DNA from: Paractinoplanes pyxinae
Lineage (GTDB): Bacteria > Actinomycetota > Actinomycetes > Mycobacteriales > Micromonosporaceae
Direction of reading: 5' to 3'
NCBI RefSeq assembly: GCF_026626335.1
Contig: NZ_JAPNTZ010000002.1
Coordinates: 654,044-718,043, forward strand
DNA length: 64,000 nt
Made by a program: the position numbers and the translations under genes
Notes under the pieces: model-generated
What the model was told of the DNA's origin: nothing
The model's input: only the letters and a program-made list of their open reading frames with translations
Database searches by the model: none
In this document: positions 9,619-18,973 of the stretch, one piece after another
Layout: each line of letters opens with the position of its first letter
How positions within the stretch are numbered: position 1 is the stretch's first letter

Positions 9619-10686
9619 TCATTTGTCGATCAGCTTGGGGTGGCTCTTCAGATAGGCGGCGACCTTGTCGTCGGCGACGGCCTCGACGAAGCCCCGCCCC
9701 TCGGCCGTGAGCTGCTCGCCGAGGTAGCCGCTGCCCCGCCCGACCCCGCGGCCGGGCAGGCTGACCCGGGTGATCTTGCTGGGGGAGAGGCCGCGCAGGG
9801 CGTACGCGTACTCGACCGGCTTGCGCCCGCCCAGATAGACGAAGGTGTCGCCGAGCGCGTCGATCAGCGGGTCCACTTTGTCCGGATCGGTGGCGAAGCC
9901 CTGGCCGAGAGCCTTGGTCAGCAGTGCGGTCACGACCTGCCGCTGGTGGCGCTGCCGGTCGTAGTCGCCGTCGGGCAGCCCGTAGCGCTGGCGGGCGTAG
10001 TCGATCGCCTGCCAGCCCACCAGGTGCCGGCGGCCGGGCTGGTACACCGCCTGCGGGCCGATGTAGTCGCCGCCCCGCAGCGGGCGCAGCGTGCCGTCCG
10101 GCTTGCGGTGCCGCGACTCGACCCGCTGGTCGATCACCAGGTCGATGCCGCCGAGCTGGTCGGTCAGCTTGGCCAGCCCGCCGAAGTTGAGGATGGCGCC
10201 CGCCTGGAACTGCTTGATCCCCGTGTACGCGCTGAGCGACCTCGTCAGCAGCTGGTAGCCCTTCTCGGTGCTGGGCTGCTTGCTTCCCGCGACCCGGGAG
10301 CCGACGCTCATCGCCTCGGTGACCTTGCGGGTGCCGTGACCGGGAACGGCGACCCGCAGGTCGCGCGGCAGCGAGTAGAGGTACGCCGACTTCAACCCGC
10401 GCTCGACGTGCAGCAGCATGATGGCGTCGGCGTGCGGCTCCCAGCCCGGGATCGAGACCCGGGTGTCGACGCCGATCAGCAGCAGGTCGAGCGGCCCGTC
10501 GATGTCCGCGCCGGGTGAAGGCGGCGGCGTCGCGGGCTCGGCCGAGGGCGTCGGCGGGGCGGCGGATGGCGGCGATGCTGTAGGTTTGTCCGATCCCGAG
10601 CGGACGGCCAGCGCGATGCCACCGCCCGCGAGCAGCGCCACGGCCACCGCGCCGGCGACCGCCAGGCCCACCCTCTTGTTCCGCAT
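9619..10686 (-). CDS. LytR-CpsA-Psr (LCP) family glycopolymer transferase
   Basis: LCP enzymes move lipid-linked glycopolymers onto peptidoglycan at the outer membrane face. From the ATG at 10686 the protein has 355 residues: a short basic N terminus, one transmembrane helix (about residues 6-25), a Pro/Ala/Ser linker, then the LCP domain with DLLLIGVDTR, the arginine-rich SLPRDLRVAVPGHGTRKVTEA segment and YARQRYGLPDGDYDRQRHQR, which holds the conserved Arg/Asp residues. A GTG at 10725 would add 13 residues before the basic patch; neither start has a strong ribosome site, and the chosen one fits the signal anchor better. Divergent from the first subtilase. Confidence 0.9.
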   Translation of the reverse strand: MRNKRVGLAVAGAVAVALLAGGGIALAVRSGSDKPTASPPSAAPPTPSAEPATPPPSPGADIDGPLDLLLIGVDTRVSIPGWEPHADAIMLLHVERGLKSAYLYSLPRDLRVAVPGHGTRKVTEAMSVGSRVAGSKQPSTEKGYQLLTRSLSAYTGIKQFQAGAILNFGGLAKLTDQLGGIDLVIDQRVESRHRKPDGTLRPLRGGDYIGPQAVYQPGRRHLVGWQAIDYARQRYGLPDGDYDRQRHQRQVVTALLTKALGQGFATDPDKVDPLIDALGDTFVYLGGRKPVEYAYALRGLSPSKITRVSLPGRGVGRGSGYLGEQLTAEGRGFVEAVADDKVAAYLKSHPKLIDK

Positions 10687-10753
10687 GCCGGAACAGTAGA
10701 GCAGCGATAGCGGCAGCTCAATCACTCAAGATCTCGAAATGTGAAACGGGTGA

Positions 10754-10781
10754 TTGCTTTCCCCGCTTTCACCCGTACGCT
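10754..10781 (+). promoter_or_regulatory. Candidate promoter of the first subtilase, inside an inverted repeat
   Basis: TTGCTT (10754-10759) and TACGCT (10776-10781) are spaced by 16 bases. The 8-base arms ACGGGTGA (10746-10753) and TCACCCGT (10769-10776) flank or overlap it with a 15-base gap and could be an operator. The site lies in the 130-base divergent gap with the LCP gene. Confidence 0.4.
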
Positions 10782-10817
10782 GACCGCCGCGAATCAACGG
10801 GGGAGGCAAGTGCTTCA

Positions 10818-12350
10818 ATGAAGCTCAACAAACGACGGGTCACCGTCGGTCTGATCTCCACCGCCGTCGTCGTCTCGATGACGAGCGTGTCCACTTGGGC
10901 CCTGGCCGCCGACGACGCCAAGACGACGTCGGCCGCTGCCAATACGCCCGTCCAACTCATCGTCGGCTACAAGGCCGGCGTGGCCAAGACCGCCTCGGCG
11001 CGCATCCTGTCCGCGGCCGGGCTGCGGACCACCGACTCGGTCACCTCGCAGTCGGCGCTGGCCGAGATCAACGCCTCGCGCGTCACGGTGTCGAGCGGTC
11101 GCAGCGCCTCGGTGATCGCTGCCCTGCGCAGTGACCCCAACGTGTCGTACGTCGAAAAGGACACGGCGGTCAAGGAATTCGACACGATTCCCAACGACCC
11201 GTCCTTCAAGTACCAGAACGAGCTGTACGCGGCGAGGACCCCGAAGGCGTGGGACACCACCCGCGGTTCCTCCAGCGTGATCGTCGCCGTGATCGACACC
11301 GGCGTCAACGGCGTCGGTGACCTCTACGGCGCCACCGTTCCCGGCCACGACTTCGTCAACAACGACGCCACGCCGTACGACGACCGCGGTCACGGCACCT
11401 CGGTGGCCGCGCTGATCGCCGCGCGCGGCAACAACGGCAAGGGCATGGCCGGCGTCTGCTGGTCCTGCCGGATCATGCCGGTCAAGGTGCTCGACAAGAA
11501 CGGTTCGGGCACGGCCAGCGGCGTCGCCCAGGGCATCGTCTGGGCCGTCCAGCACGGCGCCCGCGTCATCAACCTGTCGCTGGGTGGTCCCGGCGCCAAG
11601 GTGCTGCAGGACGCGGTGCAATACGCCAACATCAACAACGCTGTCGTGGTGGCCGCCGCCGGCAACGAGGGCAACACCGCCCTCCAGTACCCTGCCGCCT
11701 ACCCCGACGTGGTGACGGTCGCCGCGACCCGGCGCTGCCCGGACTGGCAGACCGACGCCGACTGCACCTACGGCAACCAGACCCTGACGCCGTATTCCTC
11801 GCGCAACGCGAGCGGCGCGACCTGGGTCGACGTGGCCGCCGTGGGTGACGTCATGACCATGGACCGCTACGGCAACTACAACTCGGGCACGAGCGGCACG
11901 TCGTTCTCGGCGCCGATCGTCTCCGGTGTGGCCGCTCTGGTGAAGACCAGGAATCCCAGCTACACCGGATGGTCGGTCGCCAGCTCGATCTACAAGGGCG
12001 CCTCGACCCGCAAGGTCGCCGGCGTCACGTACGGCCTGGTCGACGCCTCGGCCTCGTTCGACATCCCGACCGACACCGTCGCGCCGACCGCCACCGGCAT
12101 CACGCCGAACAACGCAACCGTCAAGGGCACCATCGCGGTCCGCCCGGTGGGGCTCAAGGACGACCGTTCCGGCATCCAGCGGTCGCTGCTCTACGTGAAC
12201 GGCGTCTTCAAGACCTACAGCCGCAACGCGCCCTGGGGCATCATGTTCAACACCAAGGGCTACTCGGGCAAGACGAACATCGAGCTGCGGATCTTCGACA
12301 AGGCCAACAACCAGAAGGTCGTCAAGGGCGTCGTCACCGTCAGGAACTAG
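10818..12350 (+). CDS. S8 subtilisin-like serine protease, secreted, with propeptide
   Basis: Length 510 residues. A signal peptide (about 1-30, cleavage near ALA-ADD) is followed by an I9-like inhibitor propeptide (about 45-120) and the S8 domain with the triad D160 (VIDTG), H192 (GHGT) and S362 (GTSFSAP). The oxyanion asparagine lies in AAGNEG. The last ~100 residues form an Ig-like beta domain. Cysteines in GVCWSCRI are shared with the next gene. Start ATG has GGGAGG upstream. A perfect terminator separates it from its paralog. Confidence 0.93.
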   Translation: MKLNKRRVTVGLISTAVVVSMTSVSTWALAADDAKTTSAAANTPVQLIVGYKAGVAKTASARILSAAGLRTTDSVTSQSALAEINASRVTVSSGRSASVIAALRSDPNVSYVEKDTAVKEFDTIPNDPSFKYQNELYAARTPKAWDTTRGSSSVIVAVIDTGVNGVGDLYGATVPGHDFVNNDATPYDDRGHGTSVAALIAARGNNGKGMAGVCWSCRIMPVKVLDKNGSGTASGVAQGIVWAVQHGARVINLSLGGPGAKVLQDAVQYANINNAVVVAAAGNEGNTALQYPAAYPDVVTVAATRRCPDWQTDADCTYGNQTLTPYSSRNASGATWVDVAAVGDVMTMDRYGNYNSGTSGTSFSAPIVSGVAALVKTRNPSYTGWSVASSIYKGASTRKVAGVTYGLVDASASFDIPTDTVAPTATGITPNNATVKGTIAVRPVGLKDDRSGIQRSLLYVNGVFKTYSRNAPWGIMFNTKGYSGKTNIELRIFDKANNQKVVKGVVTVRN

Positions 12351-12424
12351 GCGCTGAGCTACACCCGATAGCACCCCGTCCGCTCCGGTGATCCAACCGG
12401 ACGGGCGAGCAACGGACCGAATGT

Positions 12425-12460
12425 GAAAGAGCCGGCCATCGTGGCCGGCTCTTTCCTTTT
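12425..12460 (+). terminator. Rho-independent terminator after the first subtilase
   Basis: A perfect 14-base stem (12425-12438 with 12442-12455) closes a 3-base loop and is followed by CTTTT. It ends only 14 bases before the next ATG, so the second subtilase must have its promoter overlapping it or depend on read-through. Confidence 0.85.
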
Positions 12461-12474
12461 GCGAGGTCCTCAGC

Positions 12475-13902
12475 ATGCGCAAGCTCGTCGCCGGTCTGCT
12501 CGCGGGCGCGTCCATGCTGGTCGCGGCGCCGGCCCAGGCCGCACCGGTCCGCCCGTCCGACCCCGGTTTCGCCGCCCAGTGGGGCGTGACCCAGACCCGC
12601 GTCGACGAGGCCTGGTCGTCCACCCGGGGCTCGTCGCGGGTGGTCGTGGCCGTGGTCGACACCGGGGTGAGCCCGCTGCCCGACCTGGCCGGTCGCCTGC
12701 TGCCGGGCCAGGACTTCGTCAACCACGACGCCGACCCGTCCGACGACAACGGGCACGGCACGATGGCCGCCACGGTGATCGCCGCGTCCGGCAACAACCG
12801 CACCGGGATCGCCGGCGTCTGCTGGTACTGCCGGATCCTGCCGGTCAAGGTGCTCAACGCCAAGGGCGGCGGCAGCTACACCGACATCGCCCTGGGCATC
12901 CGCTACGCCGCCGACCGGGGCGCCTCGATCATCAGCCTGTCGCTCGGCGGCTCGGACGACAGCCCGCTGCTGCGCGACGCCGTCGACTACGCCGAGACCA
13001 AGGGCGCGCTGGTGGTGGCCGCGGCCGGCAACCGGGGTGTCTCGACCCCGCACTATCCGGCGGCCATCCCGTCGGTGCTGGCCGTCGGCGGCATCACGTC
13101 GTCCGGCAGCCGCTACGACTGGTCCAACTACGGCAGCTGGGTCGACGTCACCGCGCCCGGCTGCAACTCGGCCCAGGGTCCGTCCGGGGTAGTCGGGCCG
13201 TACTGCGGAACCTCGTCGGCCACGCCGTTCGTGGCCGGGGTGGCGGGCCTGCTCGCCGCGACCGACCCGGCGCCCTCGGCGGCGCAGATCCGGACCGCGC
13301 TCACCGCCACCCGGGTGCTGCCGTCCGGGCGGGTCGACGTGCCGGCCGCGTTGCGGGCCCTGCCCATCGACGGCGACGTCACCCGGCCCGCCGTCGCCTT
13401 CGGCGCGGTCGGAACCCTCGTGCGGGGGCGGGTCACCATCACGGCTGCGGCTTCCGACCAGCACGGCGTCTCGCGGGTCCAGCTGTACGCCGGGGGTCGC
13501 CTGGTCGCCACTGACACCACCGCGCCGTACTCGTTCGCCTGGCAGTCCGCGCCGAACACGGCCGCCGTTCCGCTGGAGCTGCGCGCCTACGACCGCCGCG
13601 GCAACCTGACCGTGGTCCGCCGCAACGTGCGCGCCGACAACGCCGGGCCGGCCGTGCAGCTGACCGTCGCCCGGACCATGCGTGCCGCCGGCGCCCGACC
13701 GGCCGGACGCACCGTGACCGTCCGGGCCACCGACCCGGCCGGCGTGGCCCGGCTCGAACTGCTTGTCAACGGCCGGGTCACCGCGCGTAAGGCCGGAGCC
13801 ACGGGCCGGTTCGCCGTGCCCGCGAAGGCACGCAGCGTACAGGTCCGGGCGTACGACCGGGCCGGGAACCCGCGGGTCGTCAACGGTAAACTCGGCGGGT
13901 GA
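12475..13902 (+). CDS. S8 subtilisin-like serine protease without propeptide, Ig-like C-terminal domains
   Basis: This 475-residue paralog of the preceding gene has a signal peptide (about 1-22) and then runs almost directly into the S8 domain ([11 protein letters not shown]), with triad D62 (VVDTG), H94 (GHGT) and S247 (GTSSATP). It lacks the ~75-residue inhibitor propeptide of its neighbour. After the catalytic domain there are two Ig-like modules (about 300-390 and 395-475), the first resembling cell-wall Ig domains (QLYAGG... TAPYSFAW). The ribosome site is GAGG. It overlaps guaA by 4 bases (GTGA). Confidence 0.9.
   Translation: MRKLVAGLLAGASMLVAAPAQAAPVRPSDPGFAAQWGVTQTRVDEAWSSTRGSSRVVVAVVDTGVSPLPDLAGRLLPGQDFVNHDADPSDDNGHGTMAATVIAASGNNRTGIAGVCWYCRILPVKVLNAKGGGSYTDIALGIRYAADRGASIISLSLGGSDDSPLLRDAVDYAETKGALVVAAAGNRGVSTPHYPAAIPSVLAVGGITSSGSRYDWSNYGSWVDVTAPGCNSAQGPSGVVGPYCGTSSATPFVAGVAGLLAATDPAPSAAQIRTALTATRVLPSGRVDVPAALRALPIDGDVTRPAVAFGAVGTLVRGRVTITAAASDQHGVSRVQLYAGGRLVATDTTAPYSFAWQSAPNTAAVPLELRAYDRRGNLTVVRRNVRADNAGPAVQLTVARTMRAAGARPAGRTVTVRATDPAGVARLELLVNGRVTARKAGATGRFAVPAKARSVQVRAYDRAGNPRVVNGKLGG
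13887..13892 (+). promoter_or_regulatory. Candidate -10 giving a leaderless guaA mRNA
   Basis: TAAACT lies exactly 6 bases before the guaA GTG, within the end of the protease gene. There is no ribosome site before guaA. This TANNNT-N6-GTG arrangement is typical of leaderless actinobacterial genes. The -35 is not recognisable. Confidence 0.45.
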
Positions 13903-15446
13903 GTACTCCCCGCCCGGTTCTCGTCGTCGACTTCGGCGCTCAATACGCCCAGCTGATCGCCCGCCGCGTGCGTGAGGCGCGGGTCTATTCCGAGATCGTC
14001 CCGCACTCGATGCCCGTGGCCGAGATGCTGGCCAAGAACCCCGCCGCGATCATCCTGTCCGGCGGCCCGTCCAGCGTCTACGAGCCCGGCGCGCCGGTGC
14101 TCGACGCGGGCCTGTTCGACAACGAGGTGCCGGTGTTCGGCATCTGCTACGGCTTCCAGGCCATGGCGCAGGCGCTCGGCGGCACGGTGGCCCACACCGG
14201 CTCCCGTGAGTACGGCCGCACTCTGCTCACCGCCCAGGGCGGCACGCTGCTGCGCGAGCTGCCGGACGACCTGCCGGTCTGGATGAGCCACGGCGACAGC
14301 GTGGCGGTCGCCCCGCAGGGTTTCGCGGTCACCGCCTCGACCCCGGGCGCCCCCGTGGCCGCCTTCGAAGACCTGACCGCCCGGCGGGCCGGCGTGCAGT
14401 TCCACCCCGAGGTGGCGCACACCGAGCAGGGCCAGCGGATGCTCGAGCGCTTCCTGTACGACATCGCCGGCCTCGAGCCCACCTGGACGCCGTCCAACAT
14501 CATCGACGACCAGGTGGCCGCGATCCGGGCCCAGGTCGGCGACAAGCAGGTGATCTGCGGCCTCTCCGGCGGGGTCGACTCGGCGGTTGCCGCCGCGCTC
14601 GTGCACAAGGCCATCGGCGACCAGCTGACCTGCATCTTCGTCGACCACGGCCTGCTGCGCGCGGGCGAGGCGGAGCAGGTCGAGAAGGACTACGTGGCCG
14701 CCACCGGCATCCGGCTCAAGGTGGTCGACGCGTCCGAGTCGTTCCTGGGCCACCTGGCCGGCGTCACCGACCCCGAGCAGAAGCGCAAGATCATCGGCCG
14801 TGAGTTCATCCGCACGTTCGAGGCGGCGGCCCGCGAGCTCGACGCCGAGCGCAACGTCGAGTTCCTGGTGCAGGGCACGCTCTACCCCGACGTGGTCGAG
14901 TCGGGCGGCGGCACCGGCACGGCCAACATCAAGTCGCATCACAACGTGGGCGGCCTCCCCGACGACCTGCAGTTCGCGCTGATCGAGCCGCTGCGCACCC
15001 TGTTCAAGGACGAGGTTCGCGCCCTCGGCGCCGAGCTGGGCCTGCCGGAAGAGATGGTGCAGCGGCACCCGTTCCCCGGCCCCGGCCTGGCCATCCGCAT
15101 TATCGGCGCCGTCGACCGGGAGCGGCTCGACCTGCTGCGCGCGGCCGACCTGATCGCCCGGGAAGAGCTGACCGCGGCCGGCCTCGACCGCGACGTCTGG
15201 CAGTTCCCGGTGGTGCTGCTGGCCGACGTGCGCAGTGTCGGCGTGCAGGGCGACGGGCGTACGTACGGTCACCCGGTGGTGTTGCGCCCCGTCTCGAGCG
15301 AGGACGCGATGACGGCCGACTGGTCGCGCCTGCCCTACGAGACGATCGCCAAGATCTCGACCCGGATCACCAACGAGGTGCGTGAGGTCAACCGGGTCGT
15401 CCTCGACGTCACGAGCAAGCCCCCGGGCACTATCGAATGGGAGTGA
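13899..15446 (+). CDS. guaA: GMP synthase (glutamine-hydrolysing)
   Basis: GuaA aminates XMP to GMP using glutamine and ATP. The 515-residue protein has the class I glutamine amidotransferase domain with C83 (GICYG), H169 and E171 (FHPEV), the ATP pyrophosphatase P-loop GLSGGVDSA at about 221-229, and the C-terminal dimerisation domain ending in KPPGTIEWE, the universal GuaA end. GTG start overlaps the protease stop; the upstream TAAACT suggests its own leaderless promoter. It completes the IMP-to-GMP pathway with guaB. Confidence 0.97.
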   Translation: MSTPRPVLVVDFGAQYAQLIARRVREARVYSEIVPHSMPVAEMLAKNPAAIILSGGPSSVYEPGAPVLDAGLFDNEVPVFGICYGFQAMAQALGGTVAHTGSREYGRTLLTAQGGTLLRELPDDLPVWMSHGDSVAVAPQGFAVTASTPGAPVAAFEDLTARRAGVQFHPEVAHTEQGQRMLERFLYDIAGLEPTWTPSNIIDDQVAAIRAQVGDKQVICGLSGGVDSAVAAALVHKAIGDQLTCIFVDHGLLRAGEAEQVEKDYVAATGIRLKVVDASESFLGHLAGVTDPEQKRKIIGREFIRTFEAAARELDAERNVEFLVQGTLYPDVVESGGGTGTANIKSHHNVGGLPDDLQFALIEPLRTLFKDEVRALGAELGLPEEMVQRHPFPGPGLAIRIIGAVDRERLDLLRAADLIAREELTAAGLDRDVWQFPVVLLADVRSVGVQGDGRTYGHPVVLRPVSSEDAMTADWSRLPYETIAKISTRITNEVREVNRVVLDVTSKPPGTIEWE

Positions 15447-15666
15447 CGGGTTCCTCCGGCATCAGGAACCACATGATGGGGTAGGCGATCAGGGCCGCGC
15501 CGAGGGTGATCACCGCGAGCAGCGCGAAGGCGACGCGCACGAGCACGGGGTCGATGTCGAAGTAGCGGCCGACCCCGCTGCAGACGCCCGCGGCGAGACG
15601 GTCGTCGAGAGGCCGGCGGAGCTGCTTGTACGGCGCCTCGAAGCTGCCGTGGGGGAGCTGATTCAT
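15430..15666 (-). CDS. Small PspC-domain membrane protein
   Basis: A 78-residue protein consisting almost wholly of a PspC domain: [30 protein letters not shown] followed by two hydrophobic helices ending in MWFLMPEEP. PspC proteins are membrane components of phage-shock or envelope-stress responses. It converges on guaA and overlaps its last 17 bases. A perfect TTGACA lies at 15683-15688 on this strand, but no -10 at correct spacing sits before the ATG. Two other PspC proteins occur at 20-23 kb. Confidence 0.88.
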   Translation of the reverse strand: MNQLPHGSFEAPYKQLRRPLDDRLAAGVCSGVGRYFDIDPVLVRVAFALLAVITLGAALIAYPIMWFLMPEEPVTPIR

Positions 15667-15822
15667 AAGCCCATGGTGGCCGTGTCAAGGCCCCGCCGAC
15701 CTCGGTGAACCCCCGGATGCGGACCCTGAATTAGCCATTACGCCGTGTAGTGGATCACGAGCGCTTTGTGCAGGGAAACGCTCTGATCAGCGATTACGCA
15801 GCGCAAACCACCTGTCAGGAAT

Positions 15823-15852
15823 CCGACAGACGTTTTCTGGAGTTCACATAAT
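15823..15852 (+). promoter_or_regulatory. Candidate promoter of the first double-Nudix gene
   Basis: CCGACA (15823-15828) and CATAAT (15847-15852) are spaced by 18 bases, ending 20 bases before the GTG start. The A/T content of 15720-15850 is well above the local average, consistent with a regulatory region. Confidence 0.4.
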
Positions 15853-15871
15853 CCGGGCAGAATGCCGCCCT

Positions 15872-16822
15872 GTGACCCCCGCACTGGAACCGCTCCGCCG
15901 GATCGCCGCCTACGCCGTTGCCACCGACGACGACGGCCGCGTGCTGCTCGTCCGTGCCTCCAGCAGCTCCGGCACGCCCGGCGTCTGGTCGCTGCCCGGC
16001 GGCGCCGTCGACCACGGCGAAGACCCCAACCACACCGTCGTCCGCGAGACGGCGGCCGAGACCGGCCTGTCCGTCGCCGTCGCCGGCCTGCGCGACGTCC
16101 TGGCCGACATGCGCGCGCTGCCCCACCGCGGCGTCACCATCCACACCGACCGCCTCATCTACTCGGTCTCGATCCGGGGCGGCACGCTGGTCGACCGGGT
16201 CGGCCACCCGACCGACCTGGCCCGCTGGCACACGCTGGACGAGGCCGGGCGCCTCAAGCTGCGGCAGTTCACCGCGAACGCGCTCGGGCTGGGCGGCGCC
16301 TCGGCCGACCTGCGCCCCGAGCCGGCGCCGACCTTCCCGTCGTTCTACGCCTACCCCGGGCCGGACGGGCTGCACCGCGCGCAGCGCTTCGCGGCGTACG
16401 CGATCGCCACCGACCCGCAGGACAGCACCCTGCTGCTCACCCGCATCGCCCCCGGTTATCCCGGCGAGGGGCGCTGGCACCTGCCCGGCGGCGGCACCGA
16501 CTACGGCGAGCAGCCCGGGCCCGCGCTGATCCGCGAACTGGTCGAAGAGACAGGTCAGGCCGGTCGGCTGGTCGAGCTGCTGGGAGTGGCGAGTCACCGG
16601 GACGCGGCTTCGCTCGGCCCCGAGGGCTACCCGATCGACTGGCACGGCGTCCGGGCCTTCTACCGGGTGATCGTGGACGACCCCACCGAGGTCGCCGTCA
16701 AGGATGTGGGCGGCTCCACCTCCGAGGCCCGCTGGGTGCCGGTCAAGCAGGTCGCCGACCTCCCCGAGGACGAGCTGACCGAAGTAACCGCCGAGGCGCT
16801 GAGGAAGGCCGGACTAATCTAG
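15872..16822 (+). CDS. Tandem double-Nudix hydrolase
   Basis: The 316-residue protein contains two Nudix domains (about 8-150 and 165-310). Nudix enzymes hydrolyse nucleoside diphosphates linked to other groups using the box Gx5Ex7REUxEExGU. The second domain has a full box (GGGTDYGE ... RELVEETG). In the first, the box reads RETAAETG, so one of the metal-binding glutamates is replaced by alanine and this domain may be weak or regulatory. The next gene is a paralog with the same two-domain plan. Substrate unknown. GTG start without a clear ribosome site. Confidence 0.85.
   Translation: MTPALEPLRRIAAYAVATDDDGRVLLVRASSSSGTPGVWSLPGGAVDHGEDPNHTVVRETAAETGLSVAVAGLRDVLADMRALPHRGVTIHTDRLIYSVSIRGGTLVDRVGHPTDLARWHTLDEAGRLKLRQFTANALGLGGASADLRPEPAPTFPSFYAYPGPDGLHRAQRFAAYAIATDPQDSTLLLTRIAPGYPGEGRWHLPGGGTDYGEQPGPALIRELVEETGQAGRLVELLGVASHRDAASLGPEGYPIDWHGVRAFYRVIVDDPTEVAVKDVGGSTSEARWVPVKQVADLPEDELTEVTAEALRKAGLI
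16815..16820 (+). promoter_or_regulatory. Candidate -10 for a leaderless second Nudix gene
   Basis: TAATCT overlaps the stop of the first Nudix gene and lies 7 bases before the GTG at 16828. No ribosome site is present. A weak call, supported by the same arrangement at guaA and purN. Confidence 0.35.
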
Positions 16823-16827
16823 GCCCG

Positions 16828-17733
16828 GTGAAGATCAGACGGGTCGGCGCGTACGGGATCTGCCGCGACGAGGCCGGGCGGGTGCTCCTCGCCCGGAACT
16901 CGCCGCTGAGCTCGTTCCCCGGCCTGTGGACGCTGCCCGGCGGCGGTGTCGAGCAGGATGAGCACCCGGACGACGCGGTGGTGCGCGAGTTCGGTGAGGA
17001 GACCGGTCTGTCTGTCAAGATCGAGGCGCTGCACTCCGTCACCGCCGACGTCTTCCGCCTGCCCACCGGCGAACTCGAGCACACCGATCGGGTTATTTAC
17101 GACGTACGGGTGACCGGTGGGTCGCTGCGCTTCGAGACGCAGGGCACCACGGAGCACGTCGACTGGATTGCACAGACCGATCTGTCTGATTTGCCGCTCA
17201 TGCCGTTCACGGCGGCCGTCCTGGGCGTCGGCACCGCGGTCGAATCGGACACCCCGAACCCCGGCGAAGAGCTGGCCAAGCCGGCCCGCGTGCAGCGCTT
17301 CGGCGCCTACGCGGCGGCAACCGACCCGGACGGCCGGATCCTGCTCACCCGCATCGCCCCGGGCTATCCCGGCGCCGGCCGCTGGCACCTGCCCGGCGGC
17401 GGCACCGACCACGGCGAGACGCCCGAGGCGGCGCTGGCCCGCGAGCTGATCGAAGAGACCTCGCAACACGGCCGGGTGACCGGCTTGCTCGGCACGTCGC
17501 ACCGGTACGACCCGGCGGCCCTCGGCCCGGAAGGCGTGCCGATGGACTGGCACGTCATTCGTGTGCTGTTCAGGGTTTCGATCGACGTGCCGACGGAATC
17601 ATTAGTGACCGAGGAAGCAGGCGGATCCACCGCCGAGGCGGGCTGGTTCACGCTCGCCGAGGCGAAGGGTCTGGAGCTCACCGAACTCGCCGCCACGGCC
17701 GTAGCCCGGGTCGGGGCGGAACGGGCGAGGTAA
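16828..17733 (+). CDS. Tandem double-Nudix hydrolase, paralog of the preceding gene
   Basis: From the GTG at 16828 ([18 protein letters not shown]) the protein has 301 residues and two Nudix domains. The first has a full box (GGGVEQDE ... REFGEETG). The second ends RELIEETS, with the glycine replaced by serine. The second domains of both paralogs share a long insertion (LGPEG-x-P-x-DWH). So each protein has one intact and one altered box, but in opposite order. The frame is open upstream, but that part is antisense-like composition overlapping the first Nudix gene, so the longer reading was not used. Confidence 0.85.
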   Translation: MKIRRVGAYGICRDEAGRVLLARNSPLSSFPGLWTLPGGGVEQDEHPDDAVVREFGEETGLSVKIEALHSVTADVFRLPTGELEHTDRVIYDVRVTGGSLRFETQGTTEHVDWIAQTDLSDLPLMPFTAAVLGVGTAVESDTPNPGEELAKPARVQRFGAYAAATDPDGRILLTRIAPGYPGAGRWHLPGGGTDHGETPEAALARELIEETSQHGRVTGLLGTSHRYDPAALGPEGVPMDWHVIRVLFRVSIDVPTESLVTEEAGGSTAEAGWFTLAEAKGLELTELAATAVARVGAERAR

Positions 17734-17737
17734 AATC

Positions 17738-17968
17738 GCCTCAGGGAGAGGTGAGGCAAGTGACCTGTCCCCTCCGCTGTCTCCGAGCCGAGCGGCTCTG
17801 AACAGGCGGAGCGAACGGGCCAACGACTGACGATTCGGCTTCTCGCCAAGGTCGACTCGCTGTGCGATGGTGTTACCCGCACATTTCCCCGGGCCCCATG
17901 TGCGAAGGGCTACCGGGCCGCCGCCCACCGCGATCGTGGTGGGCCACCTGATCCCATGGAGGAAACAC
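17738..17968 (+). ncRNA. Structured pssA leader, candidate M-box-like magnesium riboswitch
   Basis: This 230-base leader holds, in order, blocks that resemble the ykoK/M-box consensus: GGTGAGGC (17750-17757), GCTG (17776-17779), GCGAACGGGCCAAC (17811-17824; consensus near GCCAAUGGGUCAAC), AAGGTCGA (17848-17855), GCTGTGCGATGG (17859-17870) and GTGCGAAGGGCTACCG (17900-17915; consensus near GUGCUAAAGCUCUACG). GCACAT/ATGTGC (17879-17884 with 17898-17903) can pair. Just before the ribosome site, GCCCACC and GGTGGGC (17923-17929, 17938-17944) form a hairpin that could be the expression platform. The closing helix P1 is not obvious, and GCCTCA/TGAGGC at 17738-17757 could pair instead. By-eye match only. 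Confidence 0.45.
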
Positions 17969-18922
17969 GTGCCGAGAACCCCTTGGCGCCGGCGTCGCTC
18001 GACGGATAGTCCCCGTCCCGCCGGTCGTCGTTGGGCAGGCCGGTTGCGCCGCAGCGGAACGATCGCGCGGCAGGCCCTGTTGGTGCGCGTGGGGCGCCGG
18101 GCCGAGTCCGGCCGCGCCGCCACCGCCACCCGGGCCGAAGTCATCTACACCGGTGCCGAGCACGGCCGGGTCCATGGGCCCGTCGCTCCGCACCTCGCGA
18201 TCCCGGCGCCGGTCGAGCCGCCGGCCGAGGTCTCGCTGCTTCCCGGCGAGCACACGACCGCGCGCCGGCTGAGCTTCGCGCTCGTGCAGGGCTGCACGCT
18301 GGCCAGCCTCGGCTTGGGCCTGACGGCGATCCTGCTCGCCATGCACGGCGAGGCCCGGCTCGCGGCCGCCTTCCTGGTCGCGTGCGTGGCCTTCGACGGC
18401 CTGGACGGCGCGCTGGCCCGCAAGCTGGGCGTCTCGAGCCCGTTCGGCGCGCAGATGGACTCGCTGGCCGACATGTGCTCGTTCGGCCTGGCCGCGCCCG
18501 TCGTGGTGTACGCCTCGCTGGCCCACACGGTGCCCACGCCGGCCGCCGCGGTGGCCTGCATGCTGGTCGCCGCCTGCGCCGCCATCCGGCTGGCCCGGTT
18601 CAACGTCTCGCCGAAGGACGGCAAGTTCTTCTCGGGCGTCCCGACGACGCTGGTCGCCGCCGTGCTCGCGCTGACCGTGCTGATCGACCTGCCGCTGCCC
18701 GGGCCGGTCATCCTGGGCGGGGTGGCTGTGCTCGCCTTCGCGATGGTGTCCAGTTTCCCGTACGCGAAACTGGCCCGTCTCGTCCGGCTGCCCGCCTGGT
18801 TCTGGCTCGTCCCGATCGTCGGCGCGCTGGTCGACGCCCGGCTCACTTTCGTCCTGATGGTGGGGATGTACCTGCTCAGCGGCCCGGTCATGTGGCTTCG
18901 CGCCCGCAAGGCAGCCGTTTAA
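17969..18922 (+). CDS. pssA: CDP-diacylglycerol-serine O-phosphatidyltransferase
   Basis: PssA joins CDP-diacylglycerol and serine to give phosphatidylserine. The 317-residue protein has a basic cytoplasmic N terminus of about 80 residues and then 6-7 membrane helices. The CDP-alcohol phosphotransferase signature is complete (DGLDGALARK, then G and D-x3-D in GAQMDSLADM), which binds Mg2+ or Mn2+. The GTG at 17969 was chosen because ATGGAGG precedes it at ideal spacing; the ATG at 17867 would fall in the structured leader. Psd, the next enzyme of the pathway, is convergent just downstream. Confidence 0.92.
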   Translation: MPRTPWRRRRSTDSPRPAGRRWAGRLRRSGTIARQALLVRVGRRAESGRAATATRAEVIYTGAEHGRVHGPVAPHLAIPAPVEPPAEVSLLPGEHTTARRLSFALVQGCTLASLGLGLTAILLAMHGEARLAAAFLVACVAFDGLDGALARKLGVSSPFGAQMDSLADMCSFGLAAPVVVYASLAHTVPTPAAAVACMLVAACAAIRLARFNVSPKDGKFFSGVPTTLVAAVLALTVLIDLPLPGPVILGGVAVLAFAMVSSFPYAKLARLVRLPAWFWLVPIVGALVDARLTFVLMVGMYLLSGPVMWLRARKAAV

Positions 18923-18932
18923 ACCAGACACA

Positions 18933-18968
18933 CGAAAAGGGCCGCCCCGACCGGGGCGGCCCTTTTCG
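18933..18968. terminator. Bidirectional terminator between pssA and psd
   Basis: A perfect 17-base stem (18933-18949 with 18952-18968) with a 2-base loop begins with CGAAAAGGG and ends with CCCTTTTCG, so each strand has a T-rich 3' side. It serves both convergent genes. Confidence 0.9.
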
Positions 18969-18973
18969 TTTCC

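Noticed and set aside
15662..15688. Promoter with perfect TTGACA before the small PspC gene
   Set aside because: The only AT-rich hexamer at usable spacing overlaps the start codon, so a transcript could not include the start; kept only as a remark.
17867..17968. ATG 17867 as start of pssA
   Set aside because: It lies inside the structured leader, lacks a ribosome site, and the added residues have no similarity; GTG 17969 has an ideal GGAGG.
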